Below are positions 58,096-64,000 of a stretch of 64,000 bases of DNA, piece by piece. The notes under the pieces were generated by a model. The model worked only from the letters and a program-made list of their open reading frames with translations. It made no database searches and was not told the origin of the DNA. Made by a program: the position numbers and the translations under genes. The stretch covers positions 124,001 through 188,000 of the forward strand of contig NZ_JBIGIC010000002.1 of the NCBI RefSeq assembly GCF_043555985.1, in the 5' to 3' direction. Within the stretch, counting starts at the first letter, position 1. Each line of letters begins with the position of its first letter. The DNA comes from Pelomonas candidula (lineage in GTDB: Bacteria; Pseudomonadota; Gammaproteobacteria; Burkholderiales; Burkholderiaceae_C).

Positions 58096-58116
58096 AAAAA
58101 CCCCGCATTCCCGGGG
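58096..58116 (-). terminator. Terminator of the GGDEF gene
   Basis: On the minus strand CCCCG-GGAATG-CGGGG is followed by TTTTT (plus 58096-58100). It begins 25 nt after the gene's stop. The rest of 58028-58140 shows no gene. Confidence 0.75.
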
Positions 58117-58140
58117 ATCACCATGCCGCCGACCGTGAAA

Positions 58141-59073
58141 TCAGCCCGCCAGTTCCTCGTAGCCGCCCGCCGAGACGAACACGCGGACGCTGTCGCCGCC
58201 GGCTGCCTTGGCCTCGGTGCAGGCCAGCGCGCCGGCGCCCAGCACGGCGTCCACGGTGCCAAGCGTGGCGTGGATCTGCACGACGCCCAGCGACGCCTTC
58301 ACGCGCGTGCGGTGCAGGCCCCAGCGCAGCCGATAGGCGGCCACGGCGGCGCGGATCTTCTCGGCAATGATCTGCGCGTAGTGCTGGTCGCAGTCCGGCA
58401 GCAGGATGGCGAAATGGTCTTCCTCGAGCCGCGCGACGAGATCGGATGCGCGCACCTTGCCGATCAGCATCTGCCCCAGGCCGTACAGGAAATGGTCGCC
58501 CACCTCGGTGCCCATGTCCTTGACGACATCGCCGAAGCGGTCCACGTCCAGCCACAGCACGGACACCGGCTCGTTGCGGCGGCTGCCCACATGCTCGGCC
58601 AGGCGGCGCTCGAACTCGCGACGGTTGGCCAGCTCGGTGACGGCGTCGTGTTTGGCCGTCCAGGTCGGCTGCAGCCGCTGCGCACGTGCGGTGGTCACGT
58701 CCTCGACGATCCACAGCGCCTCGCCAGCCGGCGCGTCCCAGTGCACCGGGGTGGCCTGCAGTCGGCCCCAGAAGCGGTGACCGTCGCGCTTCACGTACTC
58801 GATCTCTTCGTCGAGCGGCCGGCCGGCCGCGAAAGCGGCGGCGGTGCGCTCCTGCAACGCCGTGTGGGCAAGGTCGGTGGTGTGGACGCCACGGGTGCCC
58901 TGGCCGGCCAGGTCGGTGTCGTCGCCGTAGCCGAACAGGTGGTTGAACTCCTCGCTGACAACCTCGAAGCGCTGGCCGGAAACAAAGGCCATGGCGGTCG
59001 GTGCACGCACCAGCAACGCCCGCAACCGGGCTGCGGTGATGTCGTCGGTCGGGGCGGGGGGGGCGCTGCTCAT
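58141..59073 (-). CDS. PAS-GGDEF protein with degenerate active site
   Basis: 310 residues, no membrane segment. A PAS domain (about 20-130; 'MAFVSGQRFEVVSEEFNHLFGYGDDTDLAGQG' and 'EEIEYVKRDGHRFWGRLQATPV') leads to a diguanylate-cyclase fold ('KHDAVTELANRREFERRLAEH', 'VSVLWLDVDRFGDVVKDMGTEVGDHFLYGLGQML'). The catalytic signature reads 'RLEEDHFAILLP', so both Gly and the Glu of Gly-Gly-Asp-Glu-Phe are replaced. Cyclic-di-GMP synthesis is therefore unlikely; a sensing, GTP-binding or interaction role is more probable. Confidence 0.88.
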   Translation of the reverse strand: MSSAPPAPTDDITAARLRALLVRAPTAMAFVSGQRFEVVSEEFNHLFGYGDDTDLAGQGTRGVHTTDLAHTALQERTAAAFAAGRPLDEEIEYVKRDGHRFWGRLQATPVHWDAPAGEALWIVEDVTTARAQRLQPTWTAKHDAVTELANRREFERRLAEHVGSRRNEPVSVLWLDVDRFGDVVKDMGTEVGDHFLYGLGQMLIGKVRASDLVARLEEDHFAILLPDCDQHYAQIIAEKIRAAVAAYRLRWGLHRTRVKASLGVVQIHATLGTVDAVLGAGALACTEAKAAGGDSVRVFVSAGGYEELAG

Positions 59074-59157
59074 GGGGGTCTCCAGGATCTTCGTTCTAGT
59101 CCCGACTATCGCAGGACTGGCCGCTTTCGACCATGCGGCAGATCACGGGAAAACCGC

Positions 59158-60591
59158 CTACGGCGCGATCTGTTCCGCGTAGTCGTACAGCGCCGACAGG
59201 ATCGCCTCGCCACGCTCGTCCACCGTCTCGCCCAGCTGGTCGATGCGTTCCATGAAGGCCGCCAGCGTCTGCGCCCCGCCCTCGCCTTCATGCAGCCGCG
59301 CCGCCAGATGCCCCTGCCAGCGCTCGGCCTCCTCGGCCGACAGGCTCTGCGGGAAGTTGCGCGCGCGCCAGCGGAACACCAGCTCGTCAAGCCGCCCGTC
59401 CTGGAAGGCCAGCTTGCCCTGGGCGGCTCGCTCGGCGAGCTGCTCGGGCGTGGTCGTGCGCACGCGGTTCAGCGCGCGGCGGTCCTCGTTGCCGATGAAG
59501 CCGCCGTAGAGGTCCTCGTCGACGTCGGCCGGCGCGAAGGGCTCGCGCTGGAAGACGTCCAGCCACAGCCCGTCCAGCAGCCGGCCCTTCTCGGCCAGCA
59601 GCTTCGCGTTGGCGAGCTGCGCCTCGACATCGTGCCCCCAGCGCTCGGCCATCGCGGGGCTCAGCGTCTTCAGGTTGCCGATGACGATGGGGCTCTTGTT
59701 GACGTGGATGGTCTTGATCGGCAAGCGCGTGACGCCTTCTGGCAGCGCGCCCTGCTTCGTGAACATGCGCGTGCGAATAGCCTCCGCGTTCAGCGTCAGC
59801 AGCTCCTCGGGCGAGACCGAGCAATCCCAGACGATCAGCTCGTTCTTGTTAGTCGGGTGCGGCGCCAGTGGCCACACCATCGCGATGCAGCCGCGCTCCG
59901 GGCCGTACATGCCGGAGACGTGCAGGAAAGGCTTGCCCACGCCGATCTCGTCCCACACCGCTTGCTTGGTACGCAGCTTGACGCAGAAGTCCCACAGCTT
60001 GGGCTGGGCCTGGCGCAGCTTGCGCGCCAGCGCGACGGTGGCGCGCACGTCGGACAACGCATCGTGCGCCGCCTCGTGGGACACGCCGTTGGCGACGGTC
60101 AGGTGCTCCAGCTTGAAGCTGGGGCGCCCATCCTCGTGCTTGGGCCACTCCAGGCCATCGGGCCGCAGCGCGTAGGCGCAGCGCACGATGTCCAGCAGGT
60201 CCCAGCGGCCGCAGCCGTTCTGCCACTCGCGGGCGTAGGGGTCGATGAGATTGCGCCAGAACAGATGGCGGGTCACCTCGTCGTCGAAGCGGATGGAGTT
60301 GTAGCCAACGCCCACGGTGCCGGGCAGCGCCAGCACGGTCTCGATGGCCGAGGCGAACTCGTGCTCCGGCACGCCCTGCTGCAGGCAGTGCTGCGGCAGG
60401 ATGCCCGTCAGCAGGCAGGACTCGGGGTCGGGCAGGTAGTCGGGGGCCGGCTGGCAATACAGCATCAGCGGCTCGCCGATCTCGTTGAGTTCGGCATCGG
60501 TGCGCAGGCCGGCGAACTGGGCCGGACGGTCCCGGCGCGGCACGCGGCCGAAGGTCTCGTAGTCGTGCCAGAAGAAGCTCAGATCACTCAT
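59158..60591 (-). CDS. sbcB: Exodeoxyribonuclease I
   Basis: 477 residues from ATG 60591; the open frame continues upstream only as antisense of the next gene. It degrades single-stranded DNA 3' to 5' in recombination and mismatch repair. The DEDD exonuclease domain shows 'FFWHDYETFG' (first Asp and Glu), 'VGYNSIRFDDEVTRHLFWRN' (second Asp) and 'HEAAHDALSDVRATVALA' (last His and Asp). The SH3-like and C-terminal helical domains with 'NKSPIVIGNLKTL' complete the E. coli-type enzyme. Confidence 0.96.
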   Translation of the reverse strand: MSDLSFFWHDYETFGRVPRRDRPAQFAGLRTDAELNEIGEPLMLYCQPAPDYLPDPESCLLTGILPQHCLQQGVPEHEFASAIETVLALPGTVGVGYNSIRFDDEVTRHLFWRNLIDPYAREWQNGCGRWDLLDIVRCAYALRPDGLEWPKHEDGRPSFKLEHLTVANGVSHEAAHDALSDVRATVALARKLRQAQPKLWDFCVKLRTKQAVWDEIGVGKPFLHVSGMYGPERGCIAMVWPLAPHPTNKNELIVWDCSVSPEELLTLNAEAIRTRMFTKQGALPEGVTRLPIKTIHVNKSPIVIGNLKTLSPAMAERWGHDVEAQLANAKLLAEKGRLLDGLWLDVFQREPFAPADVDEDLYGGFIGNEDRRALNRVRTTTPEQLAERAAQGKLAFQDGRLDELVFRWRARNFPQSLSAEEAERWQGHLAARLHEGEGGAQTLAAFMERIDQLGETVDERGEAILSALYDYAEQIAP

Positions 60592-60633
60592 CCGGACACC
60601 ATACCGCAAGGTGCGCTGGCTATCCTGCGCCGC

Positions 60634-61332
60634 ATGAAGCCCTACCTCCTCGGACTGGCCTGTCTGGCCACCGCCGCCCAGGCCGACGACGCCCCCGAAT
60701 ACAAGCTGACCGCCGGCCAGTACCACTACAGCGCCGGCTACAACGGCCAGGACCTCAACGTGCGCCGCCGCGCCGGCGACACCAACGTCTGGCTGGGCGT
60801 CTACCGCGACCGCGCGTTTGGCAGCCAGACCCGTACCGGCTTCGACACCTCGTTCGACCTGGCCGAGAACCTCGCGCTGCAGCCCTCGCTGCAGGCCGCC
60901 TCGCGCGGTTTCCTGGGCGGCAGCGTCAACCTGCAGTGGGGCAGCACCTGGTTCGGCCTGGTGGGCTGGGGGCGCACCAACCTCAAGCCCTACTACAACC
61001 TCAACTGGGACCCGAACGACGCCATCACCGTCGGCGCCGGCTGGCATGGCGACGGCGGGCGCACGCTGTCCGTCACGCTGATCGCCGACGACCGACTGCA
61101 CACCCACCAGCGCGACCTGCACTTCTTCGGCCGCTGGCCGCTGGCCGATGACCTGCGGCTGACGCTGGACCTGATGCACAAGACCGGCCTGGGCGACGAC
61201 GGCGACGTGCGTGCCTGGGGTTGGAGCGCGACGCTGGACTGGCCGGCCTGGTTCCTGCGGCTGGCGCACGACCCCAAGCAGAACTTCTCGGGGTTGGACG
61301 CCGACCGGCTGTCAGTCGGCCTGCGGTTCTGA
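60634..61332 (+). CDS. Exported beta-rich hypothetical protein, possibly outer-membrane
   Basis: 232 residues from ATG 60634. A signal peptide (1-18, ending AAQAD) precedes strands alternating polar and aromatic residues ('LTAGQYHYSAGYNGQDLNVRRRAGDTNVWLGVYRD', 'GSVNLQWGSTWFGLVGWGRTNLKPYYNLNWDPNDAITVGAGWH', 'DADRLSVGLRF'), ending in Phe as outer-membrane beta-barrels do. No family recognised. It is divergent from sbcB (42 nt) and its 3' end overlaps the convergent RND pump gene by 21 nt. Confidence 0.7.
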   Translation: MKPYLLGLACLATAAQADDAPEYKLTAGQYHYSAGYNGQDLNVRRRAGDTNVWLGVYRDRAFGSQTRTGFDTSFDLAENLALQPSLQAASRGFLGGSVNLQWGSTWFGLVGWGRTNLKPYYNLNWDPNDAITVGAGWHGDGGRTLSVTLIADDRLHTHQRDLHFFGRWPLADDLRLTLDLMHKTGLGDDGDVRAWGWSATLDWPAWFLRLAHDPKQNFSGLDADRLSVGLRF

Positions 61333-64000
61333 GCCGCGGCCGAACCAGAGCACGTACAGCGTCGGCAGCACCACCAGCGTCAGCAGCGTCGCCGTCACCA
61401 GGCCGCCGATGACGACGATGGCCAGCGGCCGCTGCGTCTCGGCGCCGATCTCGTGCGACAGCGCCATCGGCAGCAGGCCCAGCGCCGCCAGCAGCGCCGT
61501 CATCAGCACCGTGCGCAGGCGCTGCATCGAGCCTTCCCGCGCTGCCGCACGCACGCTGGCGCCGGCGTGGCGCAGTTGCTGGAAGACGCTGAGCATGACG
61601 ACGCCGTTCAGCACCGCCTGCCCCGACAGCGCGATGAAGCCGATGGCCGCCGACACCGACAGCGGGATGTCCAGCGTCCACAGCGCGACGAACCCGCCCA
61701 CCAGCGCGAGCGGCACGTTCAGCAGGATCAGCGTCGCCATGCGGAAGTCGTTGAACGCGTTGAACAGCAGCACGAAGATCAGCAGCAGCGAGATCGGCAC
61801 GACGACGGCCAGGCGCTTCATCGCGCGTTCCTGGTTCTCGAACTCGCCCGACCAGTGCAACTCGTAGCCCGCCGGCAGCGGCACGGCCTGGGCGATGCGC
61901 GTCTTCATGTCGGCCACGACCGAGCCCATGTCACGGCCCTTGATGAAGATGCCCACCGCCATCGTGCGCCGGCCACCCTCGCGGGCGATGTTCATTGCGC
62001 CGGTGGTCTCGCGGATGGTCGTCACCTCGGACATCGGCACCGTGCCGCCGCCCGGCACCGAGATCAGCGTGCGCGGCAGCTCGGCGATGGCTCGCTTGGC
62101 CTCGGGCAGGCGCACCGCGACGGCGAACTTGCGCTCGCCCTCCCACAGGTAGGTGGCGGCCTTGCCGGCCAGCGCGGCCTCGATGACGTCCTGCACGTCG
62201 CCCACGTTCAGGCCCAGCCGTGCGGCGCGGGCACGGTCGATGTCCACCACCAGCTGCGGCAGCTCGCCCTCGCGGTCGATCTCGGCCCGGTAGACGCCCT
62301 CCACCTGCTTCACCTCGCGCTGGATGGCCTGCATCAGCCGGTTCAGCTCCTGCAGGTCGTCGCCCGAGGCCTTGATGACGATCTGGCCGTCGATCTGCGA
62401 GATGGACTCCAGCACGTTGTCGCGGATGGGCTGCGAGAACGACGGGTCCATGCCCGGCACGGCGGACACGGCCGCGTCCATCTCGGCGATCAGGTCGGCC
62501 TTGGTCTTGCCGGCACGCCACTGCTCGGACGGCTTCAGGTCCACGAAGATCTCGGCCATGCTGATGGTCTTGGGGTCGGTGCCGTCCTCGGGCTGGCCGG
62601 TCTTGGAGACCACCGTGTTGACTTCGGGCACCGTATGCAGCGCCTGCCGCACCTGGCGCAGCACGCGCGTCGCCTCCTGCGTCGACACGCTGGACGGCAG
62701 CCGCAGGTTCACCCAAATCGTGCCCTCGTCCAGCTCCGGCAGGAACTCCGAGCCCAGCCGCGAGGCCGCGCCCAGCGCCAGCACGAAGGCCAGGCCCGCG
62801 ATGACCATGACGGCGCGCGGCCGGGCCAGCGCCCAGTCCAGCACCGGGGCGTAGAACCCCTTGGCGCCGCGCACGAGGCGGTTGTCGCCGTGCGGCAGGC
62901 GCCGGCGCAGCATCCAGAAGGCCAGCAACGGCACCAGCGTCAGCGAGAACACCAGCGAGCCCAGCAGCGCCATGCTGACCGACAGCGCCATCGGCTGGAA
63001 GATGCGGCCCTCGTGGCGCTGCAGCGCGAAGATCGGAATGTGGGCCGCGATGATGATGAGCATCGAGAACAGCGTCGGCCGGCCCACCTCGTCGGTGGCG
63101 CTGGCAATCAGGCCCAGGCGCTTCTTCGTGTCCAGCCCTTCACCGCGCTCGGCGAGGCGATGCATGATGTTCTCGACCACGATGACCGCGCCGTCCACGA
63201 TGATGCCGAAGTCCATCGCGCCCAGGCTCAGCAGGTTGGCCGGCACGCCGAGGATCTTCAGCCCCAGGAATGTGGCCAGCAGCGCCAGCGGGATGACGGC
63301 CACCACGGCCAGGCTGGCGCGCAGGTTGGACAGGAACAGGTACAGCACCAGCGACACCAGCAGCGCGCCCTCGACGAGGTTGCGGAACACGGTGGACAGC
63401 GTCTTGCCCATCAGCCAGGTGCGGTCGTAGAACGGCACGATCTGCACGCCCGGCGGCAGGCCGCGCGCGTTCAGCTCGGCGATCTTGTCCTTCACGCCCC
63501 TGAGCACGACGCTCGCGTTCTCGCCCTTGCGCATGACGACGATGCCGGTCACGACATCGTCGTCGCCGTCCTGCCCCACCACGCCCAGGCGCGGCACGGC
63601 GCCGACCTCGACGCGTGCGATGTCGCGGATCAGCAGCGGCGTGCCGTTGCGCGCCGTGACGACGATCTGGCCGATGTCCTCGGCCGAGCGCAGCAGGCCG
63701 ATGCCGCGGATGGCGTACTGCTGCGCGCCCTGGGCGACATAGCTGCCGCCCGCATTGGCATTGCCGCGGCCCAGCGCGTCCAGCAGGTTCTGGAAGGTCA
63801 GGCCGTAGGCGCGCAGCTTGTCGAGATCGGGCTGCACCTCGTACTGCTTGATGTAGCCGCCCATGGCCACCACGTCGGCCACGCCCGGTACCTGGCGCAG
63901 GCCGCGCTCGACGACCCAGTCCTCGATGGAGCGCAGCTCCGTCGTGTCCTTGCCGTCGCCCTTCAGGCGGTAGCGCAGGATCTCGCCCACCGGCGTCGCG
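61312..64000 (-). CDS. Heavy-metal RND efflux pump, CusA/CzcA family (start beyond the window)
   Basis: The visible 895 residues lack the N-terminal part, which lies past position 64000. It is an inner-membrane proton-driven pump that exports metal ions through a tripartite complex. Seen are the porter domain ('VPGVADVVAMGGYIKQYEVQPDLDKLRAYGL'), membrane helices around 'LLSLGAMDFGIIVDGAVIVVENIMHRLAE' (heavy-metal RND signature with proton-relay Asp), 'FLPELDEGTIWVNLRLP', and the final helices ending 'LPTLYVLWFGRG'. Substrate (Cu/Ag or Co/Zn/Cd) is not certain. The partner genes should lie to the right, upstream. Confidence 0.93.
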   Translation of the reverse strand, partial: ATPVGEILRYRLKGDGKDTTELRSIEDWVVERGLRQVPGVADVVAMGGYIKQYEVQPDLDKLRAYGLTFQNLLDALGRGNANAGGSYVAQGAQQYAIRGIGLLRSAEDIGQIVVTARNGTPLLIRDIARVEVGAVPRLGVVGQDGDDDVVTGIVVMRKGENASVVLRGVKDKIAELNARGLPPGVQIVPFYDRTWLMGKTLSTVFRNLVEGALLVSLVLYLFLSNLRASLAVVAVIPLALLATFLGLKILGVPANLLSLGAMDFGIIVDGAVIVVENIMHRLAERGEGLDTKKRLGLIASATDEVGRPTLFSMLIIIAAHIPIFALQRHEGRIFQPMALSVSMALLGSLVFSLTLVPLLAFWMLRRRLPHGDNRLVRGAKGFYAPVLDWALARPRAVMVIAGLAFVLALGAASRLGSEFLPELDEGTIWVNLRLPSSVSTQEATRVLRQVRQALHTVPEVNTVVSKTGQPEDGTDPKTISMAEIFVDLKPSEQWRAGKTKADLIAEMDAAVSAVPGMDPSFSQPIRDNVLESISQIDGQIVIKASGDDLQELNRLMQAIQREVKQVEGVYRAEIDREGELPQLVVDIDRARAARLGLNVGDVQDVIEAALAGKAATYLWEGERKFAVAVRLPEAKRAIAELPRTLISVPGGGTVPMSEVTTIRETTGAMNIAREGGRRTMAVGIFIKGRDMGSVVADMKTRIAQAVPLPAGYELHWSGEFENQERAMKRLAVVVPISLLLIFVLLFNAFNDFRMATLILLNVPLALVGGFVALWTLDIPLSVSAAIGFIALSGQAVLNGVVMLSVFQQLRHAGASVRAAAREGSMQRLRTVLMTALLAALGLLPMALSHEIGAETQRPLAIVVIGGLVTATLLTLVVLPTLYVLWFGRGSEPQAD

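Overview
The window is about 69% GC, densely coded and free of phage or transposase genes. Gene content suggests a betaproteobacterium of the order Burkholderiales, in the Roseateles/Pelomonas/Rubrivivax range: clustered mdh-gntR-sdhCDAB-sdhE-gltA, a PEP-CTERM protein, a TonB receptor used for sugars, and GPH symporters. The genus is inferred from gene content only.

Positions 1-29300 form a large maltodextrin, starch and glycogen locus. Exported GH13 enzymes (a partial debranching enzyme at the left edge, a pullulanase-type debrancher, an alpha-glucosidase-like enzyme, a cyclomaltodextrinase-like enzyme and a two-part alpha-amylase/pullulanase) would cut glucans outside the cytoplasm. MalEFGK would import the products. 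The divergent operon glgP-glgB-glgX-malQ would process them inside. A shared inverted-repeat motif (TGTAGT-n3-ACTACA and relatives) lies in both divergent promoter regions; its regulator is not in the window.

Embedded between these genes, at about 9219-11085, is the remnant of a chromosomal integron. It has a truncated, stop-containing intI start with a LexA-like box upstream, an attI-like core site, and three minus-strand cassette genes separated by two well-formed attC sites. The R'' and R' core sites of two cassettes are exactly complementary, as expected from cassette circles. Three small genes of unknown function follow, up to malQ.

Positions 30394-39109 form a second sugar unit: gluconokinase, GPH symporter, a GH94 enzyme with the residues expected of cellobionic acid phosphorylase, a LacI-family regulator and a TonB-dependent receptor. 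Three copies of the operator GGATAGCGCTATCC (one with a mismatch) mark the three promoters. The unit looks like a complete route for cellobionate, the product of oxidative cellulose cleavage: uptake, phosphorolysis to glucose 1-phosphate and gluconate, then 6-phosphogluconate. A possible small RNA with a strong terminator lies between two of the operators.

Positions 39257-53639 hold an MTA/SAH-type deaminase, a ribokinase-family gene, and TCA-cycle genes: gltA, sdhE, sdhBADC, a GntR regulator, mdh, a CitE-like lyase and acnB, with a VapBC-type toxin-antitoxin pair before acnB. Positions 53640-64000 hold a chemoreceptor remnant, an ECF sigma factor with a membrane-anchored ankyrin partner, a DJ-1/PfpI protein, a small ribbon-helix-helix protein, a short flagellar-rod-like protein, a degenerate GGDEF protein, exonuclease I, a beta-rich exported protein and the 3' part of a heavy-metal RND pump. 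Three copies of a 136-214 bp dispersed repeat occur at 22290, 34644 and 39110; the first forms the N-terminal coding region of malE.
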